A stretch of 35,046 bases of DNA from contig JAFSTA010000043.1 of NCBI GenBank assembly GCA_017450695.1, positions 1 through 35,046 on the forward strand, read 5' to 3'. Both the position numbers and the translations under genes were made by a program. Origin of the DNA: Kiritimatiellia bacterium. Lineage in GTDB: Bacteria > Verrucomicrobiota > Kiritimatiellia > RFP12 > UBA1067. Positions within the stretch are counted from its first letter, which is position 1; every line of letters begins with the position of its first letter. Below are positions 14,682-21,713 of this stretch, one piece after another. The notes beneath the pieces were generated by a model that did not search any database, had not been told where the DNA came from, and worked only from the letters and a program-made list of their open reading frames with translations.

Positions 14682-16973
14682 ATGAAATCCAACGGAATGA
14701 GTTTCAGTCCTATGCGGTGTGTTTTCACAGCGGCGTTCTTCACGTTCAGCGCCAGTGTCCTTGGCGCGGCGCCGTACACGGTTTCCGGTCCGGAGAACGC
14801 GAAGCCGCATGAGCGGACGGCGATGGAGGAGTTGTCCGCGTATCTCGGCAAGCGCGTGGCGGGGACGCTTCGGATCGGCGGTCAAGAGGGGATCGTCTTC
14901 CGCGTGGGCGACACGGAACTGGCGAAGCGGAACGGGTTGCTCTCCTCGCAGTTGCCGGAGGAGAAGTGGGTGATCCGTTCGTTCGGCAACGAGGTGCTGC
15001 TGAACGGTGGCGGGCCGCGCGGGGCATTGTTCGCCGTCTATCATTTCCTGGAGGACTATTGCGGCGTGCGGTGGTGGAGCGAGTTCGAAGAGGACGTGCC
15101 GGCGCCGGGCGCGCTCGAATTGAATGCGCTGGACGCGCAGGGAAAACCGGCCTTCGCCTTCCGCGACATCTACCGCGAGCAGGTCGGTTCGGATGCCGCG
15201 CGGTTCGAGCGGCGGACGCGCCTGAACGCGCGTGGCGGCGCGAAATTCGGCGGCGCCTTCACTTTCGGTCCGCCGAACTTCTGCCATACCTTCGACGACT
15301 ATCTCAACGCCGACAAGTACATGAAGGACCATCCCGAATGGTTCTCCCTGCACAAGGGAAAGCGCGTCGGGGGGCAGAGGCAGGGCCAGCTCTGCCTGAC
15401 GAATCCCGAAGTGCGCGAGAAGGTGCTGGAGCGGATGCTCGCCTACATCCAACAGGGAAACGCGGAGGCGGAGAAGAACGGAGTGGAGCCGCCGCGTATC
15501 TACGACCTTTCGCACAATGACAACCAGTCCTATTGCGAGTGCGACCGTTGCAAGGAGGCAGCCGAGAAATACGGCCTTTCCGGCGTGAACCTGAATTTCG
15601 TCAACGCCGTTGCCGGGGCGATCGCGAAAAAGTATCCGAACGTGCTGCTCTGCACGTGGGCCTACCAGTACACGCAGGACGTTCCGAAAGGCGGCGTCCG
15701 CGCCGCGGACAACGTGATCGTCCGCCTCTGCGACACTGACTCTAACCAGATTTCCTCCATTGCCGAGCCGGACAACCGTGCGTACTACGACCGCGTGGTC
15801 GCCTGGAGCAAGGTGACGAAACACCTCTTCGTGTGGGACTATGCGATCACCTTCTCCAAGGGACTGACGGGACTGCCGTTCCCGAGCGAGTTCCACTACG
15901 GCGACCTCTTCCGGCACTACCGCGACAACCACGTGTCGGGTATCTTCTGGGAACACGAGCATCCCTATCTCACCGATCTCTGGGAATTGAAATTCTTCCT
16001 GGAGAGAAAGCTGATGGAGGATCCCGATCTCGACTGTAACCGGTTGATCGAGCAGTTCATGCGCGAGTACTACGGGCCGGCCGGTCAGCACATCCTCGCC
16101 TATCGAAAGTATTTGGATCGAATCCGCCGCGAGAAAAAGGCGTTCGTCAGCTGGTTTCCGCAGCTCTCCGCATTCGACTACATCGACGATGAGAATGTCG
16201 CGGCGTGTAACCGGATGCTGGATGCGGCTGAGGCGGCTGTCGCCGGGAACGACAGGTTGCTGGCTCGCGCGCGCCATGCGCGGCAGGGGCTGGACCGCCT
16301 GATCTGTCTCCGCTCCTGTCCCGTCATCCTGCACGACCCCGCGCAGAAGGGGATTGTCGTGAAAAAGGTTCCGGGATTCGACGCCGTGAAGGCCCGGCTG
16401 ACAACGGACTGGCCGAAATGGATTCGACCCTATCCGAATTCCGAAAACCTGATCAAGGTGGAGATGGACCGGCTGGCCAAGGCGTGGTGTTCGGTGGTCT
16501 CTCCGCTTCCCGTTCCGGAACGTTTCCAGAACAACCGCTACTACGATTTCCCGGCTTTCTTCCTCTCCAGCCACGGCAAACCGGGGCAGGAGATTCTGGT
16601 GGATGATCCGGAAAGTCCGGTCGGTCGTGCGATGCGTACCTCCGCCGACATGAGCCACTATTTCAAGCTTCCGTTCGCCGGCGGCGTGTATGACGAAAAG
16701 ACGAAGCGCAACCAGGGGAGCGGCGAATGTGCCGAGGTGCAGGGAGACGGTTACCGCTGGTACCACATCTGCAAGGCGAAATTCACGCCGACCAGTTACC
16801 TGTGGCTGACGCGGGCGTGGACGACGCAGGTCCGTACCGGAAACTACCGTGAGCTGTCGGGGAAGGAGATGGACGTGTGGGCCTCGGTGAAATTCACCGG
16901 TCCGATGTTCCGGCCCGGCGCCACGGGCAAAAGCTACATCTGGATCGACCGTGTCCTCCTCGTGCTGCCGTAG
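14682..16973 (+). CDS. Secreted DUF4838 (GH20/GH67-like) protein
   Basis: This 763-residue protein has an N-terminal export signal (MKSNGMSFSPMRCVFTAAFF to VLGAA). Residues about 25-130 form a GH67/GH20-type N-terminal alpha/beta domain (TAMEELSAYLGKR, NGGGPRGALFAVYHFLEDYC, VRWWSEFEEDVP). The DUF4838 barrel follows: YDLSHNDNQSYCECDRCK, FVNAVAGAIAKKYPNVLLCTWAY, then GIFWEHEHPYLTDLWELKFF and a LIEQFMREYYGPA segment. These are typical of PVC and Bacteroidota DUF4838 proteins thought to act on polysaccharides, though few have been tested. The C-terminal third may be a beta-rich carbohydrate-binding domain. AAGGAG precedes the ATG at 14682. It follows the GH29-like gene, suggesting a two-gene fucose-containing glycan unit. 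Confidence 0.85.
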   Translation: MKSNGMSFSPMRCVFTAAFFTFSASVLGAAPYTVSGPENAKPHERTAMEELSAYLGKRVAGTLRIGGQEGIVFRVGDTELAKRNGLLSSQLPEEKWVIRSFGNEVLLNGGGPRGALFAVYHFLEDYCGVRWWSEFEEDVPAPGALELNALDAQGKPAFAFRDIYREQVGSDAARFERRTRLNARGGAKFGGAFTFGPPNFCHTFDDYLNADKYMKDHPEWFSLHKGKRVGGQRQGQLCLTNPEVREKVLERMLAYIQQGNAEAEKNGVEPPRIYDLSHNDNQSYCECDRCKEAAEKYGLSGVNLNFVNAVAGAIAKKYPNVLLCTWAYQYTQDVPKGGVRAADNVIVRLCDTDSNQISSIAEPDNRAYYDRVVAWSKVTKHLFVWDYAITFSKGLTGLPFPSEFHYGDLFRHYRDNHVSGIFWEHEHPYLTDLWELKFFLERKLMEDPDLDCNRLIEQFMREYYGPAGQHILAYRKYLDRIRREKKAFVSWFPQLSAFDYIDDENVAACNRMLDAAEAAVAGNDRLLARARHARQGLDRLICLRSCPVILHDPAQKGIVVKKVPGFDAVKARLTTDWPKWIRPYPNSENLIKVEMDRLAKAWCSVVSPLPVPERFQNNRYYDFPAFFLSSHGKPGQEILVDDPESPVGRAMRTSADMSHYFKLPFAGGVYDEKTKRNQGSGECAEVQGDGYRWYHICKAKFTPTSYLWLTRAWTTQVRTGNYRELSGKEMDVWASVKFTGPMFRPGATGKSYIWIDRVLLVLP

Positions 16974-17000
16974 GAGACGGCTGAGAAGCAGATGCAGATA

Positions 17001-17083
17001 AGTGGCGGCTGCGCCGCCTAAGTGGTCCTGCGGCCCTAAATGGGGCTGGTGCCCCTAAGAGACGCTTCGCGCCAGCTGAGAAG
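17001..17083. repeat. Short-hairpin array, copy 1
   Basis: The array has GGCGGC-tgc-GCCGCC (17004-17018), GGTCC-tgc-GGCCC (one mismatch), GGGGC-tggt-GCCCC and then the GCGCTTCGCGCCAGCTGAGAAG unit, joined by TAAGTGG/TAAATG linkers. It aligns without gaps to 19005-19087 with 9 differences in 83 bases. Confidence 0.8.
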
Positions 17084-17120
17084 CTGAGAAGCGGGGAAGC
17101 TGAGAAGAAAGCGGTAGGGA

Positions 17121-17168
17121 ATAAACGATAGAGATCGAAAGCGATCGATTGCCCCCAACCACCCAACC
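17121..17168. repeat. Short relative of the 1021-1150 ATCGA / CCAACC array
   Basis: Three decamers, of which the second and third contain ATCGA, run into CCCCCAACCACCCAACC. The order and the upstream TGAGAAGAA match 1003-1150. With the hairpin array it fills 16974-17278, where no gene is seen. Confidence 0.6.
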
Positions 17169-17278
17169 TTGAACGTATAGGCGGAATTCCTGCCGCCGTT
17201 TCTCCACTCCGAAATACCCCAAAAGAATGGGAAATCCACCCTGCTTCCCTCTTTTTGTAAAAAATCTTGATTTGCCCC

Positions 17279-17308
17279 TTGACATATGCCCGGTGAATTT
17301 GCTATAGT
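17279..17308 (+). promoter_or_regulatory. Near-consensus sigma-70 promoter upstream of small ORF and tRNA-Cys
   Basis: TTGACA (17279-17284) and TATAGT (17303-17308) are 18 bases apart. Initiation is expected about 7 bases after the -10 box, near 17315, only about 4 bases before the ATG at 17319. Confidence 0.75.
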
Positions 17309-17318
17309 CACACGCGAT

Positions 17319-17414
17319 ATGGGACAGCAATTAAGAACACGAGCCAAGCGTCGGCGGCGCATTGCCCGCAACAAGCGGATCAAGGAACGCCAGCTTGCGA
17401 ATAAGAAGAAGTAA
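17319..17414 (+). CDS. 31-residue very basic peptide, possibly leaderless
   Basis: The frame encodes 31 residues starting MGQQLRTRAKRRRRIARN and ending in KKK before TAA. About half the residues are Arg or Lys, as in very small ribosomal proteins or RNA-binding peptides. I recall similar short MGQQLR-type basic proteins in PVC genomes, but could not check this. No ribosome site precedes the ATG, and the strong promoter at 17279-17308 predicts a 5' leader of only a few bases, so translation would be leaderless or nearly so. tRNA-Cys begins 18 bases after the stop, so the two likely share a transcript. The alternative is that the frame is a chance leader of the tRNA transcript. Confidence 0.55.
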   Translation: MGQQLRTRAKRRRRIARNKRIKERQLANKKK

Positions 17415-17432
17415 TTCTTCGGGTACAGATTT

Positions 17433-17506
17433 GGTGCGATGGCCGAGTGGTCAGGCAGAGGACTGCAAATCCTCGTACGACGGTTCAATTCCGCCTCGCA
17501 CCTCCA
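17433..17506 (+). tRNA. tRNA-Cys (anticodon GCA), CCA encoded
   Basis: The acceptor strands GGTGCGA (17433-17439) and TCGCACC (17496-17502) pair. The anticodon stem GAGGA/TCCTC encloses CTGCAAA with anticodon GCA at 17465-17467. The T loop is TTCAATT. The discriminator base is T (17503), as expected for tRNA-Cys, followed by genome-encoded CCA (17504-17506). Confidence 0.95.
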
Positions 17507-17515
17507 TTCTACCGT

Positions 17516-17549
17516 CTCCTGTCCGGGGTTTCCGGATAGGAGTTTTTTT
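17516..17549 (+). terminator. Rho-independent terminator after tRNA-Cys
   Basis: CTCCTGTCCGG (17516-17526) pairs with CCGGATAGGAG (17532-17542; 11 bp with one G-T) and is followed by seven T. It stands only 27 bases before hisH, with no promoter visible between, so some read-through into hisHF or an undetected promoter is needed. Confidence 0.85.
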
Positions 17550-17575
17550 GTTTGTTTCGGAAGTTGAGGGTATCG

Positions 17576-18187
17576 ATGATTGCCATTGTTGATTACCATG
17601 CGGGAAACCTGACGAGCGTTCGGCTGGCGTTTCAGGCGTTGGGGTGCGCCGCGAGCGTGACCTCCTCCCCGGACGAGATCCGGGCGGCGGACCGGGTGGT
17701 CTTCCCGGGGGTGGGCGCCGCCTACGCCGCGATGGAGAACTTGCGTTCGCTGGGACTGGTCGAGGCGGTGCGCGAGGCTGCCGTGACAAAGCCCTTTCTC
17801 GGTATCTGCCTGGGGATGCAGATTCTCTTCGAACACAGCGAGGAGGACGGGGGTGTCAATCTGCTGGGTGTCTTGCCGGGGCGCGTGCGTCGGTTCCCGA
17901 ACGTGCCTGGCTGCAAGGTGCCCGAGATCGGGTGGAACGAGATCGAGGCAAACGATCCGCGGGGGTTCGTCCGGACATACGAGGAATACTATTTCGTCCA
18001 TTCGTACTATGCGGAGTTGAATCCCTGCACCGTGGCGACAGCCGGATACTCGGGGGTGAACTTCACGGCGGCTGTCCGGAAAGGCGACCTCTTCGCGTGC
18101 CAGTTCCATCCGGAGAAGTCGGGCAAACTCGGGCTCAAGCTCCTGCGGTGTTTCGTCCAGACGCCGTCAACCGAAGGGAGGTCGTGA
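17576..18187 (+). CDS. hisH: Imidazole glycerol phosphate synthase, glutaminase subunit HisH
   Basis: This 203-residue class I glutamine amidotransferase supplies ammonia to HisF in histidine biosynthesis, in the cytoplasm. It opens with MIAIVDYHAGNLTSVRLAF and has the oxyanion-strand region VFPGVGAAYAAM. The catalytic triad is C78 in FLGICLGMQILFEHSEE, H178 and E180 in CQFHPEKSG. Length fits the family. ATG 17576 is chosen because the conserved protein begins there and GAGGG lies upstream. hisF follows after one base, so the two subunits are translationally coupled. No other histidine genes are in the window. Confidence 0.97.
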   Translation: MIAIVDYHAGNLTSVRLAFQALGCAASVTSSPDEIRAADRVVFPGVGAAYAAMENLRSLGLVEAVREAAVTKPFLGICLGMQILFEHSEEDGGVNLLGVLPGRVRRFPNVPGCKVPEIGWNEIEANDPRGFVRTYEEYYFVHSYYAELNPCTVATAGYSGVNFTAAVRKGDLFACQFHPEKSGKLGLKLLRCFVQTPSTEGRS

Positions 18188-18188
18188 G

Positions 18189-18968
18189 ATGCTGAAGAAA
18201 CGAATCATTCCCTGCCTGGATGTTCGCGGAGGTCGCGTGACGAAAGGCGTCCGGTTCCAGAACAACGTTGACCTCGGCGATCCCGTGGAGATGGCGGTGG
18301 CGTATTCCGACGGCGGGGCGGACGAGCTGGTGTTTTACGACATCACCGCGTCGGCGGAACATCGCCCGATCGACATCGGGATGGTGTCGGAGGTGGCGCG
18401 GACGATCCGCATCCCGTTCGCGGTGGGGGGCGGCATCTCGACGTTGGCGGATATGGAGCGCGTCATTCTGGCGGGCGCGGAAAAGATATCGGTCAATTCC
18501 CTGGCGGTTCAGAATCCGCAGGTCATCGCCGAGGGTGCGCGGGAGTTCGGGAACCAGTGCATTGTGCTGGGGATGGATCCCGTCCAGACGGAAGACCACA
18601 CCCGCTGTCCAAGCGGATACGAGATCACGACGCGCGGCTTCCGGGAACATTCCGGCATCGACGCGGTGGAATGGGCGAAACGCGCGGTGGAACTGGGCGC
18701 GGGGGAGATCGTCGTGAACAGCGTGGATGCGGACGGCACGCAGAGCGGGTTCGAGCTGACGGTAACACGCCTGATTGCCGAGGCGGTGGATGTTCCCGTT
18801 GTCGCCTCCGGCGGAGCCGGTTGCGCGGAACATATCCGCGACGCATTCCGGATCGCCCATGCGGACGCGGCCATCGTGGCGGGAATCCTGCATACGGGCC
18901 GGACCACGATCCGCCAGCTGAAGGACGCGCTCCACGCCGATGGTATTCCCGTCCGCATGACCTGGTAA
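18189..18968 (+). CDS. hisF: Imidazole glycerol phosphate synthase, cyclase subunit HisF
   Basis: This 259-residue (beta/alpha)8 barrel converts PRFAR plus ammonia from HisH into imidazole glycerol phosphate and AICAR. The catalytic aspartates are visible as D11 in IIPCLDVRGGRVTKGV and D130 in LGMDPVQ. The phosphate-binding loops are PFAVGGGIS and VVASGGAGC, and NSVDADGTQSGFE is typical of HisF. It begins one base after the hisH stop, with GGGAGG at the end of hisH serving as its ribosome site. Confidence 0.97.
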   Translation: MLKKRIIPCLDVRGGRVTKGVRFQNNVDLGDPVEMAVAYSDGGADELVFYDITASAEHRPIDIGMVSEVARTIRIPFAVGGGISTLADMERVILAGAEKISVNSLAVQNPQVIAEGAREFGNQCIVLGMDPVQTEDHTRCPSGYEITTRGFREHSGIDAVEWAKRAVELGAGEIVVNSVDADGTQSGFELTVTRLIAEAVDVPVVASGGAGCAEHIRDAFRIAHADAAIVAGILHTGRTTIRQLKDALHADGIPVRMTW

Positions 18969-19004
18969 GCGGGCGCTTCGCGCCAGCTGAGAAGCTGAGA
19001 GGCT

Positions 19005-19087
19005 AGTGGCGGTTGCGCCGCCTAAGTGGTCCTGCGGACCTAAATGGAGCAGATGCCCCTAAGAGGCGCTATGTGCCAGCTGAGAAG
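19005..19087. repeat. Short-hairpin array, copy 2
   Basis: It aligns to 17001-17083 without gaps. GGCGGT-tgc-GCCGCC is a stem with one G-T pair, and GGTCC-tgc-GGACC is perfect here but broken in the first copy. An extra GCGCTTCGCGCCAGCTGAGAAG unit lies just before, at about 18972-18993. The two arrays bracket the tRNA-Cys/hisHF segment. Confidence 0.8.
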
Positions 19088-19170
19088 CAAGAGGGAGTGG
19101 CGAATCCCTTTTATCCCTTCCGTCCCTTTCGTCCCTTCCCGCCCACTCCCGTTCCGGGTACGGTTTGGAA

Positions 19171-19202
19171 TTGACGGGCGCATTCCGAAAGTGATACACT
19201 TT
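19171..19202 (+). promoter_or_regulatory. Promoter with palindrome over the -10 region
   Basis: TTGACG (19171-19176) and TACACT (19195-19200) are 18 bases apart. AAAGTG-ATA-CACTTT (19188-19202) is a perfect 6-bp inverted repeat covering the -10, a plausible operator. The start codon is at 19223 with GAGG upstream. Confidence 0.5.
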
Positions 19203-19222
19203 TCTCACTACGAGGTTGTATC

Positions 19223-20044
19223 ATGAAAACTGAAATCGAGAATGTCTTGACGAGTCACGCTTATTCGCTTCCGCTCCGCTGCGAGGTGGCGGCGATTACC
19301 CGTATCTTGAACAGTCAGCCGGAAGGGGTGAAAACAGGACTGGATATCGGTTTCACCAATCCGGGGGTGAGCCGTCACTTCCGCAAGATGCGCGGGTATT
19401 GGATGACGGTTGAGCCGACGGTGGCGCGTCGCGATCTCGTGGCGGAAGAGCTGGGCGACGAGACGGTGCTGTGCATGGGGGAGAACGGAGAACTCCCCTT
19501 CGAGGACCGGCAGTTCGACGCGGTTTTGCTGGCGCAGCGGATGCTGCCTGCGGGGAACGGCGCCGTGGATATGATTCACGAGTGCCACCGCGTGATGAAG
19601 ACGGGGGGCGTTTTCATCCTGACCGTCGCCTCGCGCAAGCGCTTCGGCTTGGCCCGTTTCCTGGGGCGCAAGGCGGGCGTATCCGGGACCGTCTGGTACA
19701 CGGAAAAAGAAATCTTCGATTTGCTGAAGGGCGGCTTTGATGTGCTGGGGTTCCATTATTCCTGCCGCTTCTGGGTGCAGATGGTGAGGCAGTGGGCGGA
19801 CAACCGCAAGTCTGGCTGGCACGGGGCCTCGAATTTCTGGCTCCGGTTCCTCTACGGGTTGGCGTGGTTGCTGGACCTGCCGCTCTTCCTGACGCGCGGG
19901 TACCAGATGACCGTGTTTGGGCGGCGGAAGGGATGGCGTGACCACGCCACGAGGATGTTCAAGCACAGTACGCCGGTTTCGGACGCGATGCTGTTCAATC
20001 CCAAGTACAGCGGGGATCGGATCTCCTGGGACAAGTTCCGGTAG
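19223..20044 (+). CDS. Class I SAM-dependent methyltransferase
   Basis: This 273-residue protein has a Methyltransf_11-type core. The glycine-rich motif I is GLDIGFTNPGVSRHF, less canonical than DxGxGxG. The acidic end of beta 2 is VEPTVARRD. Motif IV is LPFEDRQFDAVLLAQRMLP, followed by IHECHRVMKTGGVFILTVA. These indicate a small-molecule or lipid methyltransferase rather than a DNA enzyme. The C-terminal region has a hydrophobic LYGLAWLLDLPLFLTRGY stretch that could associate with membrane. The antiporter gene starts 50 bases downstream and may be co-transcribed, but no functional link is evident. The substrate is unknown; a quinone, sterol-like or lipid target is speculation. Confidence 0.75.
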   Translation: MKTEIENVLTSHAYSLPLRCEVAAITRILNSQPEGVKTGLDIGFTNPGVSRHFRKMRGYWMTVEPTVARRDLVAEELGDETVLCMGENGELPFEDRQFDAVLLAQRMLPAGNGAVDMIHECHRVMKTGGVFILTVASRKRFGLARFLGRKAGVSGTVWYTEKEIFDLLKGGFDVLGFHYSCRFWVQMVRQWADNRKSGWHGASNFWLRFLYGLAWLLDLPLFLTRGYQMTVFGRRKGWRDHATRMFKHSTPVSDAMLFNPKYSGDRISWDKFR

Positions 20045-20094
20045 CGCGGACGACGGTTCTTTAGTTTACGGCGCGAAAGCGAGGTGATGTTCCG

Positions 20095-21441
20095 ATGAGC
20101 CATTTTTTGCTGCTGACGATGTACTTGGTCTTGATGCTGCTCGTAGTCACCGTGCCGCGTCTCCTGAACCGTTTCCATATCCCCGCCGTCGTCGCGATTA
20201 TGCTCACGGGCATCATCATCGGTCCGAACGCCTGCGACTTGCTGAACAAGCTCACCCATATCATTCCGGGCAACGCTTCCGCGTCGGACTTCCTGCCGGT
20301 GATCGACGCGCTCGGTTGGCTGGGGCTGGTCTTCCTGATGGCGCTGGCGGGAATGGAGGTGGACTTGCGGATGCTGACGCTGGAGAAGCGTCCCGTGGTC
20401 TGGCTGAGCATCCTGACCTTCGCGATTCCCAGTCTCGCCGGGTACTTCGTGTATGCCTGTTTCCGCCCGGAAGACGAGATCGGGAAATGGGTCTATGCCT
20501 CGCTCTTCGCCTCCCATTCCGTCGGCATTGTCTTTCCCGTGATCCGCGAGCTGGGCGTGACCAAGACGCGCTTCGGCGTGGCCGTGCTGGGTTCGACGGT
20601 CGTAACCGATATCCTGAGTCTGGTGATGCTCGCCGTCGCCATCCAGTATCAGAAAATCAAGCTGGGTGTTTCGCTCTCCGCCGGTTCGATCTCCCTCTTC
20701 GATCATTTCGGTATCAACTTCTTCGGTTCCTGGTTCACCCCGGTCTTTCTGTTCGCGATCTTTCTCTACATCGCGCTCTGCATGTGGGTAATCCCGATTA
20801 TCTGGAAGAAGGTCTCCAACACCTTCAATCCCCGGGATGATGTGCAGGTCACGTTTTTCCTCCTCTGCGTGTTGATCGTGGTCGCCCTGGGGGAGGGGAT
20901 CGGCGTCAACATGATCGTCGGCACCTTTATCGCGGGCCTCTCCGTGGTGCGCTCGGAAGGATTCGAGAATCGGGGACGGCATCTCCTGCACAAGCTGGAG
21001 GGAATCGGGTTCGGCATCATGATTCCCTTCCTTTTCCTCCAGATCGGGATGGAGAGTACGCCCGCCGTCCTGTTCAAGAGCCCCGACAACCTCTTGATCT
21101 GTGTGTTCACCGTGTTGGGCTTGGTCGGCAGCAAGGTCTTTTCCGGCTGGCTGGCTCTCCGCCTCTCCGGCTTCTCCAACATCAAGGGGCTTTGCGCGGG
21201 GCTGATGACCGTCCCGCAACTCTCCGCAACGTTGGCCGCCGCCGCAGTCGCGAAGGAACTAAATATTCTCGACGACAACTTCTTCAACGCCATCGTCGTC
21301 CTTTCGATGGTCACCACGGTGCCTGTCCCGACCCTCGTGCGGTACCTGATCGAGCACTACGAGATCAAGTTCGACAAGGTGAACCTGCCCGAATCGGACC
21401 GGATCACGCAACCGCAACCCATCGACGACATCGAACTGTGA
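20095..21441 (+). CDS. CPA2-family cation/proton antiporter
   Basis: This 448-residue inner-membrane protein has about 12 hydrophobic segments, the first MSHFLLLTMYLVLMLLVVTV. Motifs of the Na+/H+ exchanger (PF00999) fold are visible: HIPAVVAIMLTGIIIGPNA, GLVFLMALAGMEVDL, ASHSVGIVFPVIRELG, and the conserved-type GSTVVTDILSLVMLA with Asp. EGIGVNMIVGTFIAGLSV and MIPFLFLQIGME are also typical. It should exchange Na+ or K+ for H+ for pH and ion homeostasis. There is no RCK/TrkA-N domain at the C-terminus, so it is shorter than KefB/C. GAGG lies upstream of the ATG. Which ion is carried cannot be read from sequence. Confidence 0.88.
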   Translation: MSHFLLLTMYLVLMLLVVTVPRLLNRFHIPAVVAIMLTGIIIGPNACDLLNKLTHIIPGNASASDFLPVIDALGWLGLVFLMALAGMEVDLRMLTLEKRPVVWLSILTFAIPSLAGYFVYACFRPEDEIGKWVYASLFASHSVGIVFPVIRELGVTKTRFGVAVLGSTVVTDILSLVMLAVAIQYQKIKLGVSLSAGSISLFDHFGINFFGSWFTPVFLFAIFLYIALCMWVIPIIWKKVSNTFNPRDDVQVTFFLLCVLIVVALGEGIGVNMIVGTFIAGLSVVRSEGFENRGRHLLHKLEGIGFGIMIPFLFLQIGMESTPAVLFKSPDNLLICVFTVLGLVGSKVFSGWLALRLSGFSNIKGLCAGLMTVPQLSATLAAAAVAKELNILDDNFFNAIVVLSMVTTVPVPTLVRYLIEHYEIKFDKVNLPESDRITQPQPIDDIEL

Positions 21442-21516
21442 AGTAGCTGGTAGCTGTTAGGTGTTGGGTGGTGGCGGGTGGCTGACGCCGCCAGTTGAGA
21501 AGTGCGATGAGGGAGG

Positions 21517-21649
21517 GGCAACGTCCTCGTTGCCGGAATTGGGAGGGACGCGCCCCGTCGCGTCCGCTTGCGTAGCGACGGCGCCCAGCCGTCGGTTTCG
21601 GTACGCACCGGGACGGCACATTTCGGGAGGGACGCGCCCCGTCGCGTCC
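21517..21649. repeat. Array of four hairpins with a 26-bp direct repeat
   Basis: Perfect 7-bp stems occur at 21517-21534 (GGCAACG-tcct-CGTTGCC), 21546-21565 (GGACGCG-ccccgt-CGCGTCC), 21576-21594 (CGACGGC-gccca-GCCGTCG) and 21630-21649 (a second GGACGCG hairpin). 21541-21566 and 21625-21650 are identical 26-mers. The array lies between convergent genes and may act as a bidirectional terminator or repeat locus. Confidence 0.8.
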
Positions 21650-21713
21650 GCAATGCTTTCCCGGCTTTCCTAGCTTAACACGCTCCCCCAGCTCCCCAGC
21701 TCCCCGGCATGGA

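Noticed and set aside
20766-21317. 183-codon antisense frame within the antiporter gene
   Set aside because: It overlaps a well-supported membrane transporter on the opposite strand and has no start signal or domain.
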